A stretch of DNA of 7,879 bases, from positions 1 through 7,879 of the forward strand of contig CAYSIX010000195.1 of NCBI GenBank assembly GCA_964431205.1, given 5' to 3'. The notes below the pieces were generated by a model. It saw only the letters and a program-made list of their open reading frames with translations, was not told the origin of the DNA and searched no databases. The DNA comes from CAYSIX01 sp964431205. GTDB taxonomy: Bacteria > Planctomycetota > Phycisphaerae > Phycisphaerales > Phycisphaeraceae. A program made the position numbers and the translations under genes. Positions 1-7,365 of the stretch are shown in pieces (position 1 is the first letter of the stretch; each line of letters opens with the position of its first letter).

Positions 1-1619
1 GACACATCAGAACGGCGGCGGTCGTCGGTGCCGAGGACCTCGAGGTCGCGTTTGGCCTTGCGTCGGGCGCGGCGGCTCATCTTGGGCTTGGGCGGCCTGG
101 GGCGCTTCGGCGGGGCGGGGGCGAAGAGGGCCGCGATCAGCACGGCCTGCATGCCCAGCAGGGCCAGGCGGTGCTGCTCGAAGTCGCCCAGCGGCGAAAA
201 GACGACGAAGTACGCCAGCACGGCCAGGGGCAGCGTCGCGGCGACCCACTGTCGCCGCGCCAGCAGCAGCACCAGGCCCGCGACCGTGCCGATCAGCAGC
301 AGGACGTTCCAGAGCGACCATCCGAACGCCAGGGCGAGCGTCACGGGGTCGTCGGCGTCATGGAACACGTGGAGGGGGCCCTCGGTGAGCACGCGTTGGC
401 GCAGGTCGGGGGCGGTGTACGTGATGCCCAGGACGCGATACAGGTCGCCCAGGCCGTGGTTGCTGGTCAGCAGCCAGGCGCGGTCGACGAGGCTGTGGAT
501 CAGGAGCCCGGGGCGGGCGAGCATCTCGTCGACGGTGAGGCGGCGCATGGTGGCGAAGGCGTCCTCGCCGTCGGCGTGGTTGGCGCGCAGGTCGGCGAAG
601 AGGCCCTGTGCGGTGTCGGGCCAGTCGCGGGAGAGGTCGCCGTCGGCGTCGGTGATGCGCATGGCGGCGACGGAGTGGAACCAGGGCTGGGTGTACAGCT
701 CGCTGGAGAGTCGTGGCCCGAAGCCGAGGGTGGCGTTGCGTGCCATCCAGATCGCCGGGGGCGTAAAGGCGGTGACCAGCAGGACGGCCGAGAGCACGAC
801 GGTGCGCAGGCGGCGATCGGTGGCGATCAGCCAGGCGACGACCAGCGGCGCGAGCAGGACGGCGATCGGTCGCAGGAGCACGGCCAGGCCGAGGGCGAGC
901 CCGGCCAGGGCGGTCGAGGGCACGTCGCGCTGGTGCTTGGGGGCGATGAGCCAGATGCCCAGGAGCACGAGGGCGACGAAGATGGTTTCGCTGAGGATGG
1001 CGTTGGCCGCGGTGATCTCGGCCGGGTGCAGGGCGACGACGAAGGCGGCGGCCAGCGCCGCGCCGTGCCCGCGCAGCAGCGTCCGGGCCACGCCGTACAC
1101 CAGCAGCGCCGATGCCGCGCCCACCAGGCATTGCAGCACCAGCAGCGCCGTCTGCGGCAGGCCCAGCAGGTCGATCGCCGCGATCACCGCGGGATATCCC
1201 GGCGTCGCGTGCACCTCGGGCACCAGCCCGTCGGCCGTCACCGGCTCGAGCTGGCCCAGCTCCGCACGCCAGACGTGCAGCGGCCGCTGCACCACCGGGT
1301 CCGATGGCGTCGACGCCGCGAACGTCCCCGACCCGGTCAACTGCTCAGCCAGCGCCACCTGCCGCGCCGACTCGACGTCGTACGCCCGCTCCGGCGCCGT
1401 CATCGGCCCGAGCACCAGCACCAGCCCGCGCAACGCCAGCGCGATGCCGAAGACCAGCACCAGCCACAGCCGCACCGTCGCCGGGTCGTCCACCCCCGCA
1501 CGCGTCGCGTCGAACCCGCCGGTGTCGAACTCGTCCGGCTCCGGCCGCTTGACGAACGGACGCAGGCCGACCGGCTCGGTCGGCATCGTGGTCGTCGGAT
1601 CGATCGAGGTCAGCGCCAT
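1..1619 (-). CDS. GT39/ArnT-like polytopic membrane glycosyltransferase (3' end cut by window edge)
   Basis: An open frame of 539 codons reads from ATG at 1619 to the left edge without a stop, so only the C-terminus is missing. The start is supported by GGAG eight bases upstream. After a hydrophilic N-terminus (1-50) there are about nine to eleven hydrophobic segments (roughly 50-72, 145-178, 186-198, 207-227, 237-267, 272-290, 428-458, 461-476, 487-502) and a basic, proline-rich tail. GT39-type marks are visible: an acidic patch after the first membrane span (E77, D81, E83), PGYP at 140-143, LSET at 209-212, LRP at 249-251 and a WMARN stretch near 291. Known members transfer a sugar from a polyprenyl-phosphate donor to protein or lipid on the outer face of the membrane; the large loop at 300-425 would lie there. 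The acceptor cannot be told. Another GT-C family is possible. Gene reality is near certain, family assignment good. Confidence 0.85.
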   Translation of the reverse strand, partial: MALTSIDPTTTMPTEPVGLRPFVKRPEPDEFDTGGFDATRAGVDDPATVRLWLVLVFGIALALRGLVLVLGPMTAPERAYDVESARQVALAEQLTGSGTFAASTPSDPVVQRPLHVWRAELGQLEPVTADGLVPEVHATPGYPAVIAAIDLLGLPQTALLVLQCLVGAASALLVYGVARTLLRGHGAALAAAFVVALHPAEITAANAILSETIFVALVLLGIWLIAPKHQRDVPSTALAGLALGLAVLLRPIAVLLAPLVVAWLIATDRRLRTVVLSAVLLVTAFTPPAIWMARNATLGFGPRLSSELYTQPWFHSVAAMRITDADGDLSRDWPDTAQGLFADLRANHADGEDAFATMRRLTVDEMLARPGLLIHSLVDRAWLLTSNHGLGDLYRVLGITYTAPDLRQRVLTEGPLHVFHDADDPVTLALAFGWSLWNVLLLIGTVAGLVLLLARRQWVAATLPLAVLAYFVVFSPLGDFEQHRLALLGMQAVLIAALFAPAPPKRPRPPKPKMSRRARRKAKRDLEVLGTDDRRRSDV

Positions 1620-2053
1620 GACCCTTTCTCCCGCCGGCCACGCACCGACCGCTCCCGGTCCCCGCGCGATGCCGGCTTCCCCCCTGCCCAGATCGTCCGG
1701 CCGGCTCCAACGCTTGACGTGCCTGCTCAGAGCGCGCCACAAAATCGGACTGGGCGCCCTACGACCCGCACAGCTTGACACGCCTCGGACGGACCGGATC
1801 GGCCGGATTGACCGGATTCAGAAACGCAATGGCGATCAGGAGCACCGAATCGATGCTCGGCGGCCGCCTGAGGGATGGGGCAGGGTCCGGGGGAGGCGGA
1901 TCGGGGATCAGGCGACAAGCCGCCACGCCCACGACTCAAGTCTTCATCCAGATCCCGGCGAAACGGAAAGTGCAGCGTGGGGGGTGGATGCGAACCATCA
2001 CCCGATCACCAATCTCTTCTCATCCGGTCAATCCGGAAGATCCCGTTATCCGG
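1620..2053. other. Non-coding gap between the sulfatase and the glycosyltransferase
   Basis: I see no convincing gene in these 434 bases on either strand. The open frames crossing it show neither a coding-like amino-acid pattern nor any recognisable motif. It holds two blocks of degenerate 9-bp repeats in opposite orientation (listed separately) with about 200 unremarkable GC-rich bases between them. The glycosyltransferase promoter must lie here or further upstream, but no clear -35/-10 pair stands out. No U-tailed hairpin is visible after the sulfatase stop. Confidence 0.7.
1792..1818 (+). repeat. Three tandem 9-bp units, consensus GACCGGATT
   Basis: The units read GACCGGATC, GGCCGGATT and GACCGGATT without gaps. 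The inner 15 bases CCGGATTGACCGGAT (1803-1817) are the exact reverse complement of 2022-2036. The 9-bp period equals three codons, so in one frame such repeats translate as the NPV/NPE-like tripeptides often seen in spurious short proteins from GC-rich environmental bacteria. Function unknown. Confidence 0.8.

Positions 2054-2056
<3 letters not shown>
2022..2056 (-). repeat. 9-bp repeat block in inverted orientation, touching the sulfatase stop codon
   Basis: Read on the plus strand the units are ATCCGGTCA, ATCCGGAAG, a degenerate 8-base ATCCCGTT, and ATCCGGTCA again. They are reverse complements of the 1792-1818 units, with one extra unit. The last unit includes the sulfatase stop codon (TCA at 2054-2056). 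Pairing with the other block would give an interrupted stem with a loop of about 200 bases in RNA or single-stranded DNA. An exact 15-base inverted match (2022-2036 with 1803-1817) anchors it. Confidence 0.75.
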
Positions 2057-3562
<1,506 letters not shown>

Positions 3563-3718
3563 GGTCCTGGTTCCGAGCGGGGTGGGAGCGACGCGGCTTG
3601 GCCGCGGTTGATCGTCGGAAGATCCCGGCGAAGGCCGGTCGCTGCGCTCCCGGCCATCACCGGGCGTCCGGGGCAAGCGTGGCATCGTCGCGGTGGATCC
3701 GCCAGCGTGTGGGTCGAG

Positions 3719-3724
3719 AGTGTA
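3719..3724 (-). promoter_or_regulatory. Candidate -10 box (TACACT) for the sulfatase
   Basis: Read on the minus strand, TACACT matches four of six consensus bases and stands in a locally less GC-rich patch. I see no good -35 element at the right distance, and it would give a leader of about 150 bases before ATG 3562. Weak candidate only. Confidence 0.25.
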
Positions 3725-3805
3725 GCGTTTAAGCGGCCGGCGGGGGAGGGTCGGCCGTCCGATAAGCCGGCTGAAAAAGGTTCGACGCCGGCGGCGGGGC
3801 GCGGG

Positions 3806-3811
3806 TATACT
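3806..3811 (+). promoter_or_regulatory. Probable -10 box (TATACT) for the first exported protein
   Basis: TATACT matches five of six consensus bases in an otherwise G/C-dominated stretch. A start of transcription near 3818 would give a short leader of about 13 bases to ATG 3831, or 28 to TTG 3846. The -35 region (TTCGAC at 3781-3786, 19-base spacer) is poor, so an activator or a relaxed sigma factor may be involved. Confidence 0.45.
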
Positions 3812-3845
3812 TACGCGTTCCACCCCGGAGATGGAGAAGCGAGCC

Positions 3846-4775
3846 TTGCGAAAGATGTGTGCACTAGCGGGCCCGGCGGCGATCCTCGCGGCGGGTTTGG
3901 CAGGATCGGCCGACGGCAGCGCCACGGTCTTCCTATCCCCCATCACCACCGTCGACGGCGGCGCGACCGTCTCCAGCCCCGCCTTCCAGGTCGAGCTGGG
4001 CCAGAGCTTTCAGCTCGGCGTCTGGGTCGCCGCGCCGCAGGGCCTGACGATCACCGGCCTGTCGCTCGACCTCGTCGAGGACGCCGACCGCCTCACCGCC
4101 ACGTCGCACCAGATCCAGGAGGGCGACGACGCCGGCGGCTCCGTCCAGCGGTGGCTGCCCGACACGATCGACCTGGGCACGCTCAACGACTCGCCGACCG
4201 ACCTGCTGACCTTCACCGACGCCGCGAGCCTCCCCGGCCTCTCCGACGCCTCGGGGCTCTCCGGCGACGCCCTCGAGCGATCCCTCGATGACTCGTTCGA
4301 TCCCGCTGTCGGCGACCACGGTGCGTTCCTCCACAGCGTCCTGACCCTCGACGCCACCGCGCTGGGCACGGCCAACCTGTTCCTGAAGGTCGGCCAGCAA
4401 CGCATCGGCACCAGCGACGTCCAGGACACCGACGTCTTCTTCGGCACCGGCGACGACGCCGTCGATCGCACCGTCGTCGGCGCCATGAGCGGCCTGCCCG
4501 ACGCGGTGATTGAGGTCGTCGAATCCCTGGCCGTCCCGGGTGACGCCGACGGCGACGGCGACGTGGACGCGTTCGACCTGGGCATCTGGCAGACGCAGTT
4601 CGGCATGACCGGCCCGGAGCTGAGCGCGGACTTCGACGACGACGGCGACGTCGACGCGTTCGACCTGGGCCTGTGGCAGACGAACTTCGGCACGGGCGTC
4701 GGCGCCGCGATCCCCGAGCCGGGGACGTGTGCGATGCTCGCGCTGGCCGGGCTCGGGCTGTTGCGGCGGCGCTGA
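3846..4775 (+). CDS. Exported beta-rich protein with double dockerin-like module and PEP-CTERM anchor
   Basis: A protein of 309 residues counted from TTG 3846. I prefer this start because GGAGAAG (3833-3839) sits about nine bases before it; the in-frame ATG at 3831 (314 residues) has its GGAG directly abutting and so badly spaced. The order is a signal peptide (1 to about 22-26), a head of about 200 residues, two EF-hand-like calcium loops (231-282), the sorting motif PEP (290-292), a short hydrophobic span and terminal RRR. Proteins of this build are exported, cut by an exosortase and kept at the surface; no exosortase is in the window. The head has alternating hydrophobic strands, for example VELGQSFQLGVWV at 49-61 and later SVLTLDATALGTANLFLKV, resembling cohesin-type beta-sandwiches, but that is a weak inference and its function is unknown. 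First of three genes with this tail; the next starts 97 bases after its stop. Confidence 0.9.
   Translation: MRKMCALAGPAAILAAGLAGSADGSATVFLSPITTVDGGATVSSPAFQVELGQSFQLGVWVAAPQGLTITGLSLDLVEDADRLTATSHQIQEGDDAGGSVQRWLPDTIDLGTLNDSPTDLLTFTDAASLPGLSDASGLSGDALERSLDDSFDPAVGDHGAFLHSVLTLDATALGTANLFLKVGQQRIGTSDVQDTDVFFGTGDDAVDRTVVGAMSGLPDAVIEVVESLAVPGDADGDGDVDAFDLGIWQTQFGMTGPELSADFDDDGDVDAFDLGLWQTNFGTGVGAAIPEPGTCAMLALAGLGLLRRR
4536..4691 (+). repeat. Dockerin-like module, copy 1 (52 codons, two calcium loops)
   Basis: Two loops with the dockerin/EF-hand spacing D-x-D-x-D-G-x-V-x-x-x-D, each followed by a helix with W-Q-T-x-F-G. Loop positions 10-11 are Ala-Phe, not the Ser-Thr of classical clostridial dockerins. 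By hand count it differs from copy 2 at about 18 of 156 bases and 6 of 52 residues, with no gaps; differences cluster in the linker between the loops. Confidence 0.85.
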
Positions 4776-4831
4776 CGCCTCGGTCACCGTCGCGGCGTGG
4801 GCCGCGGCCGCGAACCCCTTCCGGGTTTCGC

Positions 4832-4860
4832 TGAACAACCTGTTGTGGAGTGTTTTTGAT
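4832..4860 (+). promoter_or_regulatory. Weak promoter-like pair with a small palindrome, before the metalloprotease gene
   Basis: TGAACA (4832-4837) and TTTGAT (4855-4860) are separated by 17 bases and match four of six consensus bases each. The spacer begins with the perfect inverted repeat ACAAC-CT-GTTGT (4835-4846), a possible operator. Two small GC-rich inverted repeats (4791-4806, and 4811-4830 with a bulge) lie just upstream after the previous stop; they lack a T-run and are poor terminators. Suggestive only. Confidence 0.25.
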
Positions 4861-4872
4861 CGGGAATCAGAG

Positions 4873-6018
4873 ATGGGCGATCGATTGAACGGCATCCGAC
4901 GGGCGGGATTGATGTTGGCGCTGGCGGTGGCGATGGTCGCGTCGCCGGCACGAGCCGACATCAACCTCGTTTTCGACTACACCTACGACAGCTTCGGTTT
5001 TTTCGACGACCCGCAGCGGCGTGACGCGCTCGAGGCCGCCGGCGCCGTGTTCGAGAACGTGTTCGAGGACACGCTCGACGCGATCGTGCCCGGCGAGGTG
5101 TTCAACGAGGGCACGCCGTTCGAGTTCAGCAACACCTGGACGGCCAAGTTCACTCATCCGGGCACGGGGTTTGAGCAACAGGTCGTGGACATGACGGTGC
5201 CGGCCGACACGCTGATCATCTTCGCCGGCGGCCGCAGCCTGCCCGGCAGCACGCTCGGCGAGGGCGGGCCCGGCGGGTTCGACGTCAACGGGATCCAGGA
5301 CTTCGTGGACACCGTCACCACCCGCGGCGAGCCCGGCGAGGCGACCAACCCGCCCACCGACTTCGCCCCCTGGGGCGGCGCGATCACCTTCGACGTCACG
5401 ACCGACTGGAGCTTCGACATCGACGACCCGCCGACCGGCGATCAGCGCGACTTTCTCAGCGTCGCCATCCACGAGTTGGGGCACCTTCTGGGCATCGGCA
5501 CCGCCGCGTCTTGGCAGGCGCAGGCGGCCGGCGGGATCAGCCCGGTTTTTACCGGATCGGCGTCGATTGAGGAGCACGGCGGCAACGTCCCCTTGAACAA
5601 CGACCTGTCCCACTGGGCCGAGGGCACCATGAGCACGGTCGATGGCCAGAGCCAGGAGGCCGCCATGGACCCCAGCCTGTTCGTCGGCACGCGCAAGCTG
5701 TTCACGCGGCTGGACTACGCGGCCCTGATCGACGTCGGCTGGGAGCTGACGATCCCCGCCTCAGCGGCGGTCCCGGGCGACGCCGACGGCGACGGCGACG
5801 TCGACGCGTTCGACCTGGGCATCTGGCAGACGCAGTTCGGCAGCAGCGGTGACGGTCTCGACGCGGATTTCGACGGCGACGGCGACGTGGACGCGTTTGA
5901 CCTGGGCCTGTGGCAGACGAACTTCGGCAGCGGACTGAGCGCCGCCGTGCCCGAGCCGACCACGCTCGGCCTCGTGGCGATCGGCGTGCTGGCGACGCTG
6001 CGGCGACGGCGCCCGTAA
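4873..6018 (+). CDS. Exported metzincin-like zinc metalloprotease with dockerin-like module and PEP-CTERM anchor
   Basis: A 381-residue protein. ATG 4873 is chosen because it gives a clean signal peptide ending in SPARA before D29, with a weak GGGA seven bases upstream. The catalytic region has HELGHLLGIG at 200-209 (H200, E201, H204; G207 as in metzincins). The usual third ligand at the next H/D position is Thr210; a His in SHW (H247) followed by a Met-turn-like AAMDPS (M265) and a conserved LDYAALIDVGWEL (280-292) suggests the leishmanolysin-type arrangement, in which the third His lies far downstream. I infer a surface peptidase; substrate unknown. The tail has two calcium loops (301-352), VPEP (359-362), a hydrophobic span and RRRR near the end. 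It sits between two genes with the same tail. Zinc-protease class is well supported; the subfamily is less sure, and a degenerate non-catalytic form cannot be excluded. Confidence 0.92.
   Translation: MGDRLNGIRRAGLMLALAVAMVASPARADINLVFDYTYDSFGFFDDPQRRDALEAAGAVFENVFEDTLDAIVPGEVFNEGTPFEFSNTWTAKFTHPGTGFEQQVVDMTVPADTLIIFAGGRSLPGSTLGEGGPGGFDVNGIQDFVDTVTTRGEPGEATNPPTDFAPWGGAITFDVTTDWSFDIDDPPTGDQRDFLSVAIHELGHLLGIGTAASWQAQAAGGISPVFTGSASIEEHGGNVPLNNDLSHWAEGTMSTVDGQSQEAAMDPSLFVGTRKLFTRLDYAALIDVGWELTIPASAAVPGDADGDGDVDAFDLGIWQTQFGSSGDGLDADFDGDGDVDAFDLGLWQTNFGSGLSAAVPEPTTLGLVAIGVLATLRRRRP
5773..5928 (+). repeat. Dockerin-like module, copy 2 (52 codons, two calcium loops)
   Basis: Same length and register as the other two copies. 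The first loop is identical in protein to copy 1; the inter-loop linker is SSGDGLDA in place of MTGPELSA. Most differences in the loops are synonymous third-base changes (GTC/GTG, TTC/TTT), so the copies are similar in DNA as well as in protein. Confidence 0.85.
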
Positions 6019-6036
6019 GCCCCTTTGCGATGAGCC

Positions 6037-6065
6037 TTGGTGACGACTCCCCGTTCCCGTAGAAT
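6037..6065 (+). promoter_or_regulatory. Probable sigma-70-like promoter for the beta-propeller gene
   Basis: TTGGTG (6037-6042) and TAGAAT (6060-6065) are separated by exactly 17 bases; the -10 matches five of six consensus bases, the -35 three. Transcription from about 6072 leaves a leader of about 76 bases that contains a perfect inverted repeat CCGGT-CGTG-ACCGG at 6103-6116, a possible hairpin or operator. Its position argues against any protein start before 6070. Confidence 0.55.
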
Positions 6066-6147
6066 CCCACGTGTTGCTCGAAACATCGGTGGTCTGGCGT
6101 TTCCGGTCGTGACCGGCTTCAGTCCCCGTGTGCCGGAGAAAGCCGAC

Positions 6148-7179
6148 GTGAAGCACCTGATTGTCGGTCTGTCGCTGGTCGTCTCGGCCGGCGCCCAGGG
6201 CGCGACGCTCTACGGCATCGGCAATTTCCCCACTGGCTCCAGCACCCTCTACCGCATCGACAACTACGCCACCGCCCCCGCCGCCACGCCCATCGGCAGC
6301 GGCACCCTCGGGCTCGCCGGCGACATCGCCGTCGATCCCACCACCGGCATCGCCTACTTTACCCGCACCTCGGGCGGGCTCTTCACCGTCGACCTGGACA
6401 CGGGAAACGTCACGGCCGCGATCGGCGCCAGCGCCGGCATCAACCCCAATGCGTTGACCTTCTCGGCCGACGGCACCCTCTACTCCTGGGGCGGCCGCGA
6501 CCAGCAGGGCTTCATGGACACGAACCTCTACGTCCTCGACAAGGTCAACGGCGGCGGCTCCGCCGTCCTCGACACCGGCCACGTCGCCGGCGGCGACCTC
6601 GCCTACGACCCCGCGCTCGACGTGCTCTTCGGCTCCACCAGCGACGGCGACCTGATCCGCATTGACCTCAACGCCATGTCCGTCACGACCGTCGGCACCA
6701 TGGTCGACTTCGGCGGCGGGCTGCTCAACGCTCTCGGGCTCGACATCGACTCCCACGACGGCACCCTCTACGCGCTGCTCGGCGGCACGTTCTCCGCCGC
6801 CGCCACGCTTTACACCGTCGACAAGGACACCGCCGGGATCACGCTCGTCGGCGACATCGACGGCGCCGACGGCGTGTACGGCGGCTGGGGGCTCGCCTTC
6901 GGGCCCGACGGATCGGCGCCGGTGCCCGGCGACGCGGACGGCGACGGCGACGTGGACGCGTTCGACCTGGGGTTCTGGCAGGCGCAGTTCGGCCGGACGG
7001 GCGGCGGGCTCGAGGCGGACTTCGACCGGGACGGCGACGTGGACGGGTTCGACCTGGGCCTGTGGCAGACGAACTTCGGCACGGGCCGCAGCGCTGCCGT
7101 GCCCGAGCCGGCGACCGCGGGGACGGTGCTCGTCGCCGCGGGCATGCTGACGGGCCCTCGACGCGCACGTCGGGCGTGA
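6148..7179 (+). CDS. Exported beta-propeller-like protein with dockerin-like module and PEP-CTERM anchor
   Basis: A 343-residue protein starting at GTG 6148, chosen because GGAGAAAG (6135-6142) is well spaced and the first 19 residues form a short signal peptide ending near AQGA. The frame is open further upstream, but that part covers the promoter. The head carries at least five copies of a blade-like motif, an aromatic/aliphatic pair then x-V/I/L-D, at 34-38, 78-82, 127-131, 169-173 and 221-225, alternating with DPTTG, SADGTLY and DSHDGTLY turns. This is typical of NHL/SMP-30-like or quinoprotein-like propellers, which bind ligands or partners; no catalytic residues can be named. The tail has two calcium loops (260-311) and PEP at 319-321, then a hydrophobic stretch interrupted by T, G and P, and RRARRA, a slightly weak sorting signal. 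It has its own promoter, so it may not depend on the preceding genes. Confidence 0.9.
   Translation: MKHLIVGLSLVVSAGAQGATLYGIGNFPTGSSTLYRIDNYATAPAATPIGSGTLGLAGDIAVDPTTGIAYFTRTSGGLFTVDLDTGNVTAAIGASAGINPNALTFSADGTLYSWGGRDQQGFMDTNLYVLDKVNGGGSAVLDTGHVAGGDLAYDPALDVLFGSTSDGDLIRIDLNAMSVTTVGTMVDFGGGLLNALGLDIDSHDGTLYALLGGTFSAAATLYTVDKDTAGITLVGDIDGADGVYGGWGLAFGPDGSAPVPGDADGDGDVDAFDLGFWQAQFGRTGGGLEADFDRDGDVDGFDLGLWQTNFGTGRSAAVPEPATAGTVLVAAGMLTGPRRARRA
6925..7080 (+). repeat. Dockerin-like module, copy 3 (52 codons, two calcium loops)
   Basis: Collinear with copies 1 and 2 without gaps, but the most diverged. It has F for I and A for T in the first helix, R at position 4 of the second loop and G for A at position 10. 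About 8 of 52 residues differ from copy 1. All calcium-ligand Asp positions are kept. Confidence 0.85.
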
Positions 7180-7182
7180 GGT

Positions 7183-7210
7183 GCGGCGGGGCGAAGCACG
7201 CCGCTATCAT
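7183..7210 (+). promoter_or_regulatory. Short hairpin followed by a -10-like box (TATCAT) just before the small gene
   Basis: GCGGCG (7183-7188) and CGCCGC (7199-7204) can form a six-pair stem with a ten-base loop right after the propeller gene stop; there is no T-run, so it is at best a weak terminator. TATCAT (7205-7210, five of six consensus bases) ends eight bases before ATG 7219, the distance expected when transcription begins at the start codon itself. No good -35 is visible. Confidence 0.4.
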
Positions 7211-7218
7211 GGCCCGTG

Positions 7219-7365
7219 ATGACCTACGTTTTCATCGGCTTCGTCCTGTTCCTGCTGCTGGCGATGGGCGTGGCGGCAAACCTGATCGGCGTGCTGGCGA
7301 TCCCGGAGAAAGACCGCCGCAGACGCAAGGCCGACGCGAAGCACGCCGATCGTCGCGATGTTTGA
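7219..7365 (+). CDS. Small single-span membrane protein, 48 residues
   Basis: ATG 7219 opens a 49-codon frame ending in TGA at 7363-7365. Residues 3-28 form one hydrophobic segment (VFIGFVLFLLLAMGVAANLI core), followed by a strongly charged tail beginning PEKDRRRR, the pattern of a membrane-tethered micropeptide with a basic cytoplasmic end. No family is recognised. There is no Shine-Dalgarno sequence; a -10-like box eight bases before the ATG suggests a leaderless transcript, and an in-frame GTG at 7216 directly precedes the ATG. Its last eight bases overlap the start of the glycosidase gene in another frame, a typical sign of translational coupling, so the two are likely co-expressed. It could be an accessory to transport or to the neighbouring enzyme. 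Real gene likely but unproven. Confidence 0.6.
   Translation: MTYVFIGFVLFLLLAMGVAANLIGVLAIPEKDRRRRKADAKHADRRDV

Noticed and set aside
1727..1939. A 70-codon minus-strand frame between the two leftmost genes
   Set aside because: It is translated largely from the 9-bp repeat block, has no ribosome-binding site I can see and no coding-like composition.
3831..3845. ATG 3831 as start of the first exported protein
   Set aside because: Its only ribosome-binding-like GGAG directly touches the ATG, whereas TTG 3846 has GGAGAAG at good spacing. It stays a real alternative adding five residues.
4791..4830. GC-rich inverted repeats after the first exported protein as an intrinsic terminator
   Set aside because: Short stems without a following T-run in a GC-rich sequence; such repeats arise easily by chance here.
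3933..6756. Minus-strand open frames of 227-343 codons over the exported-protein genes
   Set aside because: They repeat the reverse of the dockerin-coding DNA and have low-complexity composition; the plus-strand genes have signal peptides, catalytic motifs and sorting tails.
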